From the NCBI GenBank assembly GCA_002329205.1, contig DCTC01000001.1, positions 866,310 through 930,309 on the forward strand: a stretch of DNA of 64,000 bases, given 5' to 3'. Below the pieces are notes generated by a model that made no database searches, had not been told where the DNA came from, and was given only the letters and a program-made list of their open reading frames with translations. The stretch comes from Candidatus Roizmanbacteria bacterium UBA1450 (GTDB lineage: Bacteria; Patescibacteriota; Microgenomatia; UBA1406; GWC2-37-13). Within the stretch, counting starts at the first letter, position 1. Each line of letters begins with the position of its first letter. The position numbers and the translations under genes were made by a program. This document shows, piece by piece, positions 49,016 through 59,327 of this stretch.

Positions 49016-50344
49016 ATGCTGTTTGACACTCAAGAGCCTCCAATAGTTATATCAATCGGTGGATCACTTCTCGTTACCCGTGACGGAATTGATACAAAAT
49101 TTCTTTCACAACTTAATGCATTTATTCGTAAATATATCAAGCGCGGTAAGCGCTTTTTTTTAGTCGCAGGCGGAGGTGTGACAGCGAGAGATTATCGAGA
49201 TGCAGGAAAAACGGTTATCGGAACTATGTCTGATGAAGATCTTGATTGGATCGGAATTCATGCTACCCGGTTGAACGCACATATGATCCGTACAATTTTT
49301 GAAGATATTGCTCATCCGCGTATTATTGAAAACTATGATAAAAAACTCCGCAATTGGAAAGAACCGGTCGTTGTAGGAGCAGGATGGAAGCCCGGATGGT
49401 CTACCGACTATGACGCTGTAGTTCTTGCGCGAGATTATGGAGCAAATTTAATCATCAATCTTTCCAATATTGACTGGGTGTATGATAAAGATCCCAGAAA
49501 ACATAAGGATGCAAAAGCTATTGAAAAACTCACGTGGGGAGAGCTCGAAAAGATTGTCGGTACAGAATGGTCACCCGGAATCAACGCACCTTTTGATCCT
49601 ATAGCTGCACAACTTGCCAGAAAACTTCGATTGACGGTTATCGTCGCAAACGGTGAAAATTTCCGTAATCTTGAACGTATTATTGAAGGAGATTCATTCA
49701 AAGGAACAGTCATAATGCCGTATAAAATCAGTGCAAGCTTCTATGACAGAGAATATTATATGGGTGACAAAGCAGGATACCGGTTTACACAGCGAAATTC
49801 ATTTATCGGGAAATTTTTGACTTCGATAGCTACATATTATCGTGCTCTTATTATCCGAATTTTCCTTAAACCCAAAAATTGCCTCGATGTGGGGTGCGGA
49901 ACGGGTAATCTTGTGAAAACCCTTCGCACCTTCGGAATCGATGCTTATGGTGTCGAGATTTCAGAACATGCACTCAAATTGGCGGACAAATCAGTCCGCC
50001 CTTTTTTAAAGGAAGCGGATATTGTTAAATTGCCTTTCAAAGAAAATGAGTTTGATCTCGTACTGACATTTGATGTGCTGGAACATATGGAGCGGGGTAA
50101 AATCAAAAAAGCTATAGATGAGACGATTCGTGTATCTAGAAAATATATAATGCACAAGATATACACAAAAGAGAATTTATGGATACGCTGGCTTTACAGC
50201 AAAGATTATTCTCATTTATCCATATTTACGGCCAAATTCTGGCGTCGTAAATTTTTGGAGCATCCTGATGCTGTTTTACAACGAAATTCTATCTTCAGGT
50301 TACCTTCATTTATGGAATCCATTTTCCTGTTGAAAAAGAAATAA
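49016..50344 (+). CDS. Fusion: archaeal-type UMP kinase + class I SAM methyltransferase
   Basis: 442 aa. Residues 1 to about 235 are an amino-acid-kinase fold of the archaeal UMP kinase type: 'IVISIGGSLLVTRDGID', 'LVAGGGVTARDYRDAG', 'IGIHATRLNAHMI', 'VVGAGWKPGWSTDYDAVVLA', 'NLSNIDWVYDKDPRKHKDAK'. Residues about 280-440 are a Rossmann methyltransferase: motif I 'CLDVGCGTGNLVKTL' (about 288-302), 'YGVEISEHAL', 'LPFKENEFDLVLTFDVLEHM'. The kinase makes UDP from UMP. The methyl acceptor is unknown. Each half looks complete, so both activities may be real. I see no frameshift between them. Confidence 0.85.
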   Translation: MLFDTQEPPIVISIGGSLLVTRDGIDTKFLSQLNAFIRKYIKRGKRFFLVAGGGVTARDYRDAGKTVIGTMSDEDLDWIGIHATRLNAHMIRTIFEDIAHPRIIENYDKKLRNWKEPVVVGAGWKPGWSTDYDAVVLARDYGANLIINLSNIDWVYDKDPRKHKDAKAIEKLTWGELEKIVGTEWSPGINAPFDPIAAQLARKLRLTVIVANGENFRNLERIIEGDSFKGTVIMPYKISASFYDREYYMGDKAGYRFTQRNSFIGKFLTSIATYYRALIIRIFLKPKNCLDVGCGTGNLVKTLRTFGIDAYGVEISEHALKLADKSVRPFLKEADIVKLPFKENEFDLVLTFDVLEHMERGKIKKAIDETIRVSRKYIMHKIYTKENLWIRWLYSKDYSHLSIFTAKFWRRKFLEHPDAVLQRNSIFRLPSFMESIFLLKKK

Positions 50345-50362
50345 TATATATATACTTTACTT

Positions 50363-50425
50363 TGTCATGCTGAACCTGATTCAGCATCCAGTTTTTCTGG
50401 ATTCCAGAGCAAGTCCGGAATGACA
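50363..50425. repeat. Dispersed palindromic repeat (TGTCAT...ATGACA), simple copy
   Basis: A 63-bp imperfect palindrome: 29-bp arms around TTTTT, beginning TGTCATGCTGAACCTGATTC and ending GTCCGGAATGACA. The inner ATCCAG/CTGGAT and outer TGTCAT/ATGACA are perfect. Each arm also folds on itself (ATGCTGAA-CCTGA-TTCAGCAT). Same family as 19017-19140. It sits in the 110-bp gap before recF. Confidence 0.7.
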
Positions 50426-50454
50426 GCGGAAGTAATTTTTATTATTGTTTTGTT

Positions 50455-51498
50455 ATGATTCTCAAACATATTTTTCTTTCAAATTTTCGTAATTTTACAC
50501 AAGCAGATTTTTCGTTCAATCCGCATTTAACGCTTATTATCGGTGAAAATGCGCGAGGAAAGACAAGCCTGCTTGAGGCACTGTTTGCTTCGGTCTATGG
50601 TACCGGTTTCCGTGAGACACGGGAAGTGGAGCTTATCAAATGGGACATGGATGAGACTTTAATTGAGTCAGTATTTGATGAAGGACAAGATATGTTGTTT
50701 CAGATTCGTATGCAGAAATCTTCAGAAACAACAGTACGTAAGTCGTATTACGTGAACAAGACAACTAAGTCATCAAATCAGTATCGCTCAATGCAGATGC
50801 AGGCTGTCCTGTTTGCGCCTGAACAAATACAAATCATCACCGGTTCACCCAGCAGAAGGAGAAGATATTTTGACGATGTCATAGCTGCCGTTGATCGTGA
50901 CTACAAAAAGAAGATTCGATATTTTGAAAATGCATTACGAAGACGGAACAAAATCCTTGAAAATTATGAAGATGAACTGAATTTGATTGATGAACTGAAA
51001 TTCTGGAATAACTATCTGATTGAGCATGGATCATATATATCAAAGAAGAGAAAAGAATATATCGAGTACCTCAATTCGCATCCGTCAATAAACGGAAAAA
51101 ATTTTTCAATTGACTACCTTCAGGATGAATTTACTTTAGAACGACTTGAGAAGATAAAACAACGGGAATATCGGCTTAGACGAACTCTCATAGGACCTCA
51201 AAAAGATGATTTTATCTTCAATCTGGATGCTCCGCAGGAGAAGAATGTGAGCTTGTTTGGCTCGAGAAGCGAGCAGAGAATGGCGGTGTTCTGGTTAAAA
51301 CTAAATGAATTATCGTACTTCGAAGAACTTTCGAAAATGAAGCCCCTTCTTTTACTGGATGACATATTTTCCGAGCTTGATGAGCATAACCGGGAGCTTG
51401 TTATGAGTTTGATTCGTGAGTATCAGACTATTGCAACTACGACTGAAGAAGAGGTTCAGACACTGGCTCATGTCCCTGAAGAGGTTATCCATTTGTAG
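50455..51498 (+). CDS. recF: DNA replication and repair protein RecF
   Basis: 347 aa ABC-type ATPase that helps load RecA at gaps. 'LSNFRNFTQADFSFNPHLTL' (residues 8-27) is the family start, Walker A is 'IIGENARGKTSLLEA' (28-42), then 'LFAPEQIQIITGSPSRRRRY' (about 121-140). The signature is 'LFGSRSEQRMAVFWLKLNEL' and Walker B 'PLLLLDDIFSELDEHN' (about 298-313), followed by the D-loop. Length is normal for RecF. It is not next to dnaA/dnaN here. TATTAT lies 9 bp before the ATG. Confidence 0.95.
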   Translation: MILKHIFLSNFRNFTQADFSFNPHLTLIIGENARGKTSLLEALFASVYGTGFRETREVELIKWDMDETLIESVFDEGQDMLFQIRMQKSSETTVRKSYYVNKTTKSSNQYRSMQMQAVLFAPEQIQIITGSPSRRRRYFDDVIAAVDRDYKKKIRYFENALRRRNKILENYEDELNLIDELKFWNNYLIEHGSYISKKRKEYIEYLNSHPSINGKNFSIDYLQDEFTLERLEKIKQREYRLRRTLIGPQKDDFIFNLDAPQEKNVSLFGSRSEQRMAVFWLKLNELSYFEELSKMKPLLLLDDIFSELDEHNRELVMSLIREYQTIATTTEEEVQTLAHVPEEVIHL

Positions 51499-51501
51499 AT
51501 G

Positions 51502-52335
51502 TTACTGTTTATCAAATTCACGCATCAGTACATACGGAAAAGTTGCCGCTAAATCTTTCATCAAAGGCATTCTGTTTTTAATTTTTGCCCATTCCGCTTG
51601 AAGCATCCATATGTGTAGAGTTGATTCGGGATCTACCCAAGGGCCTCTTCTTTCTGAAAAAGTTTTCAGCTGGGTATCATAATCGGGCAGCGGTTCATGA
51701 GCATTATGGTAAACATATCTTTCCATAAGTCTGGCGGCGACCGCTAATTCAGCATTTTGGAAATCCGAGCTTCCGTTCAATTTTAACGAACCTCCGTCTA
51801 GTCCGCCTCCGCCGATAATCCATACATCATCAACTGTTCGTGATGTCGTGACATCGGTACGGAATAATCTTTTTTTTGCCTTGTCCAGTTTCCCGACTTT
51901 GCTCAGAGGAGCGAATAATTCAAATCTTGTGTGAGGGAAAGCATGTTCAATAACTGCTCCAGTACCTCCGTCATCCACAATATCTTCTATTACGACGGCA
52001 TATGCATCAGAGCTCAAATCGGATTCTGATAAGGATATACATTCTGCTGCAGATCCTATCTTTCGAGTGCTTACTAATTCTAATTTGTCCGCAAGTGCCT
52101 CAATATCGAATCCTGCCTTATGCCATTCCTGAAACACAGCATACAGCGGAAGGACCGATCCATTCAAAGCGCCGATAACGGATGGAATAGAACCAGTTTC
52201 CTGTGAAATATCCCGGATACGCTGTACAACTTGCTGTCCGTATTCTTCAAATACAATCGGTACCGGTTCTATGCTGGGAACTTCATAAATACCTGGCGGA
52301 TACTCTGATTCTCCATTGTGTGTTACTTCATGCAT
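51502..52335 (-). CDS. Phosphoribosyltransferase-like protein
   Basis: 277 aa from the ATG at 52335; the upstream in-frame ATG at 52392 would add a poor sequence. The PRPP loop is in 'YAVVIEDIVDDGGTGAVIEH' (about residues 130-149), the pattern of hypoxanthine/xanthine-type PRTases. The early 'PSVIGALNGSVLPLYAVF' matches the 'GxLxGxxxxxxxL' PPi loop. The C-terminal 100 residues ('ELAVAARLMERYVYHN', 'WMLQAEWAKIKNRMPLMKDL') are extra. The function may be nucleotide salvage or a regulatory relative. Convergent with recF, 3 bp apart. Confidence 0.65.
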   Translation of the reverse strand: MHEVTHNGESEYPPGIYEVPSIEPVPIVFEEYGQQVVQRIRDISQETGSIPSVIGALNGSVLPLYAVFQEWHKAGFDIEALADKLELVSTRKIGSAAECISLSESDLSSDAYAVVIEDIVDDGGTGAVIEHAFPHTRFELFAPLSKVGKLDKAKKRLFRTDVTTSRTVDDVWIIGGGGLDGGSLKLNGSSDFQNAELAVAARLMERYVYHNAHEPLPDYDTQLKTFSERRGPWVDPESTLHIWMLQAEWAKIKNRMPLMKDLAATFPYVLMREFDKQ

Positions 52336-52424
52336 ATTCGTATGGGAAATACTCAAATTGAGAGTACAAGTATATAACAGGAAAGTGTTCAAAACAAGAT
52401 TTTTACGTGAATATTGATATAATA

Positions 52425-54028
<1,604 letters not shown>

Positions 54029-54032
<4 letters not shown>

Positions 54033-54361
54033 AATTGTCGTTCATTTAATACTTCTTTTAATGTCAACCCGTTGAAAACATCTTTTTCATACTCATCAAA
54101 CCATGTATCTATTAAGAACTGAAATTCTGTCGTGATGGTCTCAATTTGTTCGTTGGAAAGAGATTTAGCTGTTTCACCTAACGCCTGACGTGTTTTTGCG
54201 AATTTGTTTTCTTCGCTTTGTTTAGGAAGTATTTTTTCTATGACATTTTGAATAGGCGTCTGAGAAATAGATGATTGGATTACTGGAGGATTCGAATGAG
54301 GAATTTCTGTTATTACTTCTTGTTTTATTGCTAATTCTCGTGTATCAAAAAGTGTTTCCAT
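54029..54361 (-). CDS. Recombinase-operon accessory protein, unknown
   Basis: 110 aa, overlapping the recombinase start by 4 bp (ATGA) and upstream of it in the same operon. The N-terminal half is polar and Pro/Ile/Gln-rich (probably disordered); the C-terminal half is helical ('KTRQALGETAKSLSNEQIET', 'ITTEFQFLIDTWFDEYEKDV'). Position suggests a directionality factor or regulator for the integrase, but I see no DNA-binding motif. Confidence 0.6.
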
Positions 54362-54381
54362 AATGTTATTAACTATCGTTA

Positions 54382-54418
54382 TATAGATAGTATATATCTA
54401 AATATAGATAGTTGTCAA
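54382..54418 (-). promoter_or_regulatory. Promoter of recombinase operon with direct-repeat operators
   Basis: Minus-strand TTGACA (54413-54418), 18 bp, TATACT (54389-54394). Two copies of TATAGATAGT (plus strand 54382-54391 and 54403-54412) lie exactly 21 bp apart, two helical turns. One overlaps the -10 and the other directly adjoins the -35. This is the arrangement of a repressor-controlled integrase promoter. Confidence 0.65.
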
Positions 54419-54560
54419 GTGTAAATTTGTTTGATTTAAGACTAAATGATTTCGATAAGTACTATAGTTATAGATAAGGTCTAAATTAGGATGACGAAGA
54501 ATTAAACTCAAAAGAATATCGCAAACATGTATAAATTTTTTGGAATCTGTACATCTTCTC

Positions 54561-54590
54561 TTGATGAACGCTATCCTATAGGGGTATAAT
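54561..54590 (+). promoter_or_regulatory. Promoter of TIR/2TM gene pair
   Basis: TTGATG (54561-54566), 18 bp, TATAAT (54585-54590). Predicted start near 54597, leader of about 18 nt with no SD. The 120 bp between this and the integrase promoter hold nothing else I recognise. Confidence 0.6.
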
Positions 54591-54614
54591 AAATTCTATA
54601 AGTTGTAATTATTT

Positions 54615-54995
54615 ATGAGTAATAAACGAATTTTTATTTGCTTTGCAATTGAGGATGAATACGCAAGAGATTTTTTGGTTCAACAGTCAGAAGATACCCG
54701 TAGTCCTTTTGAATTTACAGACATGTCAGTAAAAGAACCATGGGATGATTCTTGGAAAACGAGATGTAGGGCGAGAATAAAAAGTTGTGATGGTTTAATT
54801 GCACTAATTAGTAAAAAGACTCGAAATGCAGACGGGGCAAAATGGGAAATGAAGTGTGCCGATGAGGAAGATATTCCCATGTTAGGAGTTCATATTCACA
54901 AGGATGATAAAGGAGAAATCCCTTCCGAATTAAATGGCTATAAAGTTATTGAATGGAACTGGAGTGGTATTGCCGACTTTATCAAGTCTATCTAA
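54615..54995 (+). CDS. TIR-like domain protein (ThsB/DUF1863 type)
   Basis: 126 aa, a single domain. 'RIFICFAIEDEYARDFLVQQ' (residues 5-24), 'SPFEFTDMSVKEPWDDSWKT' (about 31-50), 'RARIKSCDGLIALISKKTRN' (about 53-72), 'AKWEMKCADEEDIPMLGVHI'. This is the MTH538/ThsB-like TIR family; the Glu in 'KWEMKCA' is at the usual catalytic position. In Thoeris systems ThsB proteins sense phage and make a cyclic ADP-ribose signal. Here the partner is not ThsA but a two-TM protein whose ATG overlaps the stop by one base (TAATG). Likely defence function, by inference. Confidence 0.85.
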   Translation: MSNKRIFICFAIEDEYARDFLVQQSEDTRSPFEFTDMSVKEPWDDSWKTRCRARIKSCDGLIALISKKTRNADGAKWEMKCADEEDIPMLGVHIHKDDKGEIPSELNGYKVIEWNWSGIADFIKSI

Positions 54996-55495
54996 TGAAT
55001 AGTCTTCTATCAAATACAGAAAAACAATACGGGACTAAGTATAAGGATCATTTCTTTGAACAATACAAGTTGTATATAGACAGTGTTGAAAAAATTAGTG
55101 ATAGAAGACAAAACGCTAACAACTACTTTATTAGTATAAACACTGCTTTGATTTCGTTAATAGGTCTTTCTATGCAGTACAGGATTCTTGAAGAGTTTAG
55201 TTGGGTTAAAGCGATGGTGGCTGTCGTAGGTATTTTGATTTGTGTCATATTTTGGTTTTTAATTAGATCATATAAACAGCTTAATACAGGAAAGTTTAAA
55301 GTATTACACGGCATTGAGAACCAACTTCCTCTCGCTTTATATAAGCACGAATGGCACATATTAGGTGAGGGGAAGAAAAATAATATTTACTATCCCTTTT
55401 CGCACATTGAGCTTTTGATTCCCTGGGCTTTTGGCACGATTTACGCTATCTTATTCTTTGCTTTGATAAGTGGAACATGTGATTTTATTCAATAA
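54995..55495 (+). CDS. RipA-like/SLATT-like two- to three-TM membrane protein, TIR partner
   Basis: 166 aa, start ATG at 54995 fused to the TIR stop (TAATG), so translation is coupled. A longer start at 54953 would overlap the TIR gene by 43 bp and is less likely. The N-terminal region holds 'FEQYKLYIDSVEKISDRRQN' then 'ANNYFISINTALISLIGLSM' (first TM). 'KAMVAVVGILICVIFWFLIR' is the second TM, and 'ELLIPWAFGTIYAILFFALI' the third. The 'ERRxxANxxFxxINTAL' pattern is that of RipA-like octameric membrane proteins and related defence effectors. Likely a membrane-damaging effector activated by the TIR product; that part is inference. Confidence 0.7.
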   Translation: MNSLLSNTEKQYGTKYKDHFFEQYKLYIDSVEKISDRRQNANNYFISINTALISLIGLSMQYRILEEFSWVKAMVAVVGILICVIFWFLIRSYKQLNTGKFKVLHGIENQLPLALYKHEWHILGEGKKNNIYYPFSHIELLIPWAFGTIYAILFFALISGTCDFIQ

Positions 55496-55598
55496 AATGA
55501 TAAGCAATTTAAGTGATACGTTGAATTTTATTTTATTCTCATAACCTTCCATTTTCCTATAGGCTCTGGTATACTTCTGCTCAATTTATTTGAGAAAT

Positions 55599-58271
55599 AT
55601 GGCCGACAAAATCAACCTAAATGATGCCTTTCCTTCATATCTATCTCCATTATTCTCACTCGATTTAAAAGAAATTTCAATTTTAAGCATCTTCTTAACA
55701 ACAGCGGTTGTAATTATCCTTCTTGTCGGCGCCTATATTTATTTACTTTATCTTGGTTTCAAAAAACAACTCTCCCAAAAGACAGTTCTTCTTGAAATAA
55801 AGCCACCTTCAATCTCTTTGCAGTCATCATTTTCAACAAAACAGCTTTTTACTATTTTGCATTCCTTGGATCATAAAGCAACTTTTATTGAGAAACTTCT
55901 TCAAGTAAAAAAACGTATTAGCTATGAGATTGTTTCGACAAAAGAAGAGGGAATCAGATATCTGCTTTCCATTCCTGAAGAAGATGTATCAGTAATTAGA
56001 AAAAATCTCATGGCATACCTGCCAGGTGTTGAAATCCATAAGGTTGCAGATTATCTACCAGAGACTTTTGAAGATATAAACAATACGGAATATTCAATCA
56101 ATGAATTAAAACTTGAAAAATCGTATGTTCTCCCACTGCAGGATCAAGACATTCTCAATAAACATGACCCGATTGCATATATTACCGGCCAGATGACAAA
56201 GCTTGATTTGGATGAGACTATCAGTCTTCAATTAGTTACAACTCCTATAACTTCCGCTTTTCATAGCAGGATAACTGACCGTCTCTACACTCTACAAAAA
56301 CGAATTTATGACGGAAAAGAAATTGTTTCATACATTCAGGATGATACCTTAAACAGTGTTCTGAAAATTGCCAAACAGATTCTCTTCTTCATATTTGACC
56401 TTGTCGTGATGCTCCTCAAAGACATAAGTAACTGGATTATGGATTTCATGATGGCTTCCCCTCATAAGCAGTATCAACGAGTTGTAACATTTGAAAAACA
56501 TCCTAAAGGAGAAATCAGGGAACTCACACCTAAACAAAAAGAAATTCAAAAAGTAGTGGAAACGAAAATTGACCAGCAACTCTTTGAGGTTTCGCTGAGG
56601 CTTTTTATACAGAGTTCTTCACAAAAAAATATTCTGCAACGCAAAACTGGAATCATGAGCTCATTAGCCACATTTACGAATCCTAGCTATCAGTCTTTGA
56701 AGATAAAATCGCAGCCTTCTCTTGCCAAGAACTTTTTTTCAAAACTGAAATATTTACAATTCAAACATCGGTTGTTTTCGTTATTTAATAATCCAATTCT
56801 TTCTGTTTCTGAACTTGCAACCATTTATCACTTTCCGTATACGGAAACGACTCAAACTGAGGATTTGCAGTCCATAAGATCAATTCAGCTTCCAGCTCCT
56901 ATAACGCTGAAAAAGAAAAACAATAATCTAGATTTAACGTTTGCGCAAAACATACACGGTGAATCAATAACGCCCATCGGACTATCTCTTGAAGAACGAA
57001 GAAGGCATATGTATGTGATTGGAGCAACGGGCATGGGTAAAACGACCCTACTTCTTAAGATGATTTATCAGGATATACAAAATGGTAAAGGTGTAGCTGT
57101 CCTTGATCCGCATGGTGATCTGGCAGATCGTTTGCTTGGAGTTATTCCAAAATCTAGAGTTAAAGATGTCATTTATTTCAATCCCTATGATCTTGAATAT
57201 CCCGTTGGGCTCAACGTTTTGGAAATGACAGAAGGGTTATCTGAGACGGAAAAAGAAAGAGAAAAGGATTTGATTGCTTCAAGTATGGTTTCAATTTTCT
57301 TTAAGCTCTATCCATCTCCAAACGCACGTCCAAGAATGGAGCACATCTTACGCAATACCATTCTGGCGGCATTATCAACAGAGAACCCGACTCTGTTAAC
57401 AGCGTATAAATTGCTTGTCGATAAAAAGTATCGAGATACGGTTGTAGCTAAACTTGAAGATCCTCTTCTCAAAGATTTCTGGGAAAAAGAGTTTAAAGGA
57501 TTTGGTACTTATCAAAGAGCAGAATTAATTTCTCCTATTACCAATAAATTAGGCAGATTTTTAACCACAAAAACCACCCGTAATATTTTAAGTCAGGAGA
57601 AAAATAAACTTCAATTTACAGAGATTATGAATAACAAGAAAATCCTTATTTGTGATCTATCGAAGGGAAAAATAGGTGAGGATATATCTTCGTTCTTAGG
57701 AAGTTTGCTCATTGTAAAATTGCAACTTGCAGCATTAAACCGTGTCCATATACCTCAGGAGAAACGCATTGATTTTTTCCTCTATATTGATGAGTTTCAG
57801 AACTTTGCCACAATGACCTTTGCACAGATTCTATCGGAGGCTAGAAAATACCGACTTGATACCATCCTTGCCCATCAGACCATTTCGCAGATAGAAGATA
57901 AAGATTTACTCAAGGTTATTCTAGCCAATGTGGGAACGGTGATTTCTTTTAGAACCAGTAACCCCAGTGATGAAGACGTGATACTTCCTTTATTTAGACC
58001 GCAAGTGAAAGAGAATGATATTGCCAATTTACCTTCATATCATTTCTACATAAAAATCAATGCTCTGAGTCCTCAGAATGCATTTACTGGAATGGCTAAT
58101 AACTTTACTATAGAAGACGATGTTGAAATTCGACAGCAGGTTATTACCCATTCTCAAATGACGTACGGTGTAAAGATGAATGATAGTACTAAAATAGAAA
58201 AGAAAACTAACCGCCGATCACAGAAGGAAGAGCCAACAAAACCAGCAGTTAATGAGCAACCAGTAGTATAG
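55599..58271 (+). CDS. TraD/VirD4-like type IV coupling ATPase
   Basis: 890 aa from the ATG at 55599 (TATACT at 55567-55572 upstream; a TTG at 55590 is less likely). One TM near residues 29-52, a large N-terminal region, then the ATPase core. Walker A is 'VIGATGMGKTTLLLKMIYQD' (about 473-492), with 'GVAVLDPHGDLADRLLGVIP', 'ARPRMEHILRNTILAALS', Walker B 'DFFLYIDEFQNFATMTFAQI' (about 723-742) and 'TILAHQTISQI'. These are marks of TraG/TraD coupling proteins that pump DNA into a type IV channel. It is followed by replication-relaxation and ArdC genes, so the element is probably conjugative or mobilisable. Confidence 0.88.
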   Translation: MADKINLNDAFPSYLSPLFSLDLKEISILSIFLTTAVVIILLVGAYIYLLYLGFKKQLSQKTVLLEIKPPSISLQSSFSTKQLFTILHSLDHKATFIEKLLQVKKRISYEIVSTKEEGIRYLLSIPEEDVSVIRKNLMAYLPGVEIHKVADYLPETFEDINNTEYSINELKLEKSYVLPLQDQDILNKHDPIAYITGQMTKLDLDETISLQLVTTPITSAFHSRITDRLYTLQKRIYDGKEIVSYIQDDTLNSVLKIAKQILFFIFDLVVMLLKDISNWIMDFMMASPHKQYQRVVTFEKHPKGEIRELTPKQKEIQKVVETKIDQQLFEVSLRLFIQSSSQKNILQRKTGIMSSLATFTNPSYQSLKIKSQPSLAKNFFSKLKYLQFKHRLFSLFNNPILSVSELATIYHFPYTETTQTEDLQSIRSIQLPAPITLKKKNNNLDLTFAQNIHGESITPIGLSLEERRRHMYVIGATGMGKTTLLLKMIYQDIQNGKGVAVLDPHGDLADRLLGVIPKSRVKDVIYFNPYDLEYPVGLNVLEMTEGLSETEKEREKDLIASSMVSIFFKLYPSPNARPRMEHILRNTILAALSTENPTLLTAYKLLVDKKYRDTVVAKLEDPLLKDFWEKEFKGFGTYQRAELISPITNKLGRFLTTKTTRNILSQEKNKLQFTEIMNNKKILICDLSKGKIGEDISSFLGSLLIVKLQLAALNRVHIPQEKRIDFFLYIDEFQNFATMTFAQILSEARKYRLDTILAHQTISQIEDKDLLKVILANVGTVISFRTSNPSDEDVILPLFRPQVKENDIANLPSYHFYIKINALSPQNAFTGMANNFTIEDDVEIRQQVITHSQMTYGVKMNDSTKIEKKTNRRSQKEEPTKPAVNEQPVV

Positions 58272-58275
58272 AAAC

Positions 58276-58294
58276 TGTCATAGCAGCTATGACA
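58276..58294. promoter_or_regulatory. Perfect palindrome after coupling-protein gene
   Basis: TGTCATAGCAGCTATGACA, 8-bp arms around CAG, five bases after the stop. No T-run on either strand. It is followed at 58317 by a TATAAT-type box. It could be an operator of the next gene. Confidence 0.3.
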
Positions 58295-58400
58295 ATTCAC
58301 TAAAGAAAAGTATTGGTATAATAGGGAATAACGTTTTTATCTGTTATCCTTTATTCCTTATAAATAAGGAAAAGAAAAAATTCTTGATACTTAATGAATC

Positions 58401-59168
58401 ATGGAATTACCACATATAACCAAAAAGCAACAAGAAATCCTCTTTTTATTGTACAAATTCAGATTCCTTACCAGACCACAGATACAGACACTCCTTCATC
58501 ACAAAAGCACCAGAAGAGTCAATGAATGGTTACCAGATTTAATGAAGAAAAAATATGTTGGAAGAATATTTGATAATAAGAACAAAATAAATAATGTACC
58601 TGCAATTTACTATATTGCTGAAAATGGAATTCGTTTTTTAAAAACACAGCCACAATGTGAATTACGATATGTCAATCGGTTATATACTGACCCTGATAAA
58701 TCGCAAAGTTTTATTGATCAATGCCTTCTTATAGCTGATATCTATCTGACACTTATAAAAAAGTATGGTGAAAATCCTGGTTTCGCTTTCTATACCCGCT
58801 CTGATTATTCCTGGAATGGCATGATCAAGGAAATTTTTCCTTACTTCGTCTTTCGGAGAGACGAAGGAGAACCATTCTATATTGTAGAAATTTTCCATGA
58901 AACAGCCCCAAAAAGAAGAGCGATCATACCTCGATTACAACAGTATATTCACTTTTTCACGCAAGAAAAATGGCTGCAGCATGAACTGCTTCCTCGCATT
59001 CTTATCATCTGTCCCAATGAAAGAAAATATAAAACGATATACAAAGAAGCACGGCGCATATTACAAGACGAACAAATATCCGATCTTTCTATTTACACAA
59101 CTTTGCAAGATCAAGTTAAAAATCAGGGAATAACTGCCGATATCTGGGAACAAGTTATTGAAGATTAA
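58401..59168 (+). CDS. Replication-relaxation family protein
   Basis: 255 aa. The N-terminal winged-helix 'ITKKQQEILFLLYKFRFLTR' and 'PQIQTLLHHKSTRRVNEWLP' (residues 5-44) plus 'YVGRIFDNKNKINNVPAIYY' is the usual start of the replication-relaxation family found on plasmids and conjugative elements. The C-terminal half ('FFTQEKWLQHELLPRILIIC') looks like a degenerate nuclease fold. Proposed to help relaxation or replication of mobile DNA; catalytic residues are not plain here. It ends directly against the convergent 52-aa gene. Confidence 0.85.
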   Translation: MELPHITKKQQEILFLLYKFRFLTRPQIQTLLHHKSTRRVNEWLPDLMKKKYVGRIFDNKNKINNVPAIYYIAENGIRFLKTQPQCELRYVNRLYTDPDKSQSFIDQCLLIADIYLTLIKKYGENPGFAFYTRSDYSWNGMIKEIFPYFVFRRDEGEPFYIVEIFHETAPKRRAIIPRLQQYIHFFTQEKWLQHELLPRILIICPNERKYKTIYKEARRILQDEQISDLSIYTTLQDQVKNQGITADIWEQVIED

Positions 59169-59327
59169 TCATTTCTCTTCTTTTAATACCTCATATCCTT
59201 TCTGCATGATCTTATTAACCAACACGGTGACAACCCCTTGCAAGTCACTTCTGGTGTACTCATCCTGATTGTCTATCAAATCCAGTATTTCACTTTCATA
59301 GGGTTCAGTTATCAGCGGATCTATCAT
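59169..59327 (-). CDS. Small acidic protein (52 aa), ArdC partner
   Basis: Overlaps the upstream ArdC-like gene stop by 4 bp (ATGA), with a strong SD (AAAGGAGG) 5 bp before its ATG. Product 'MIDPLITEPYESEILDLI', 'DNQDEYTRSDLQGVVTVLVN', 'KIMQKGYEVLKEEK': helical and acidic, no TM. No family recognised. It is clearly co-translated with the antirestriction gene. Confidence 0.75.
   Translation of the reverse strand: MIDPLITEPYESEILDLIDNQDEYTRSDLQGVVTVLVNKIMQKGYEVLKEEK

Noticed and set aside
58276..58294. Palindrome after the coupling ATPase gene as terminator
   Set aside because: No T-run on either strand; recorded only as a possible operator.
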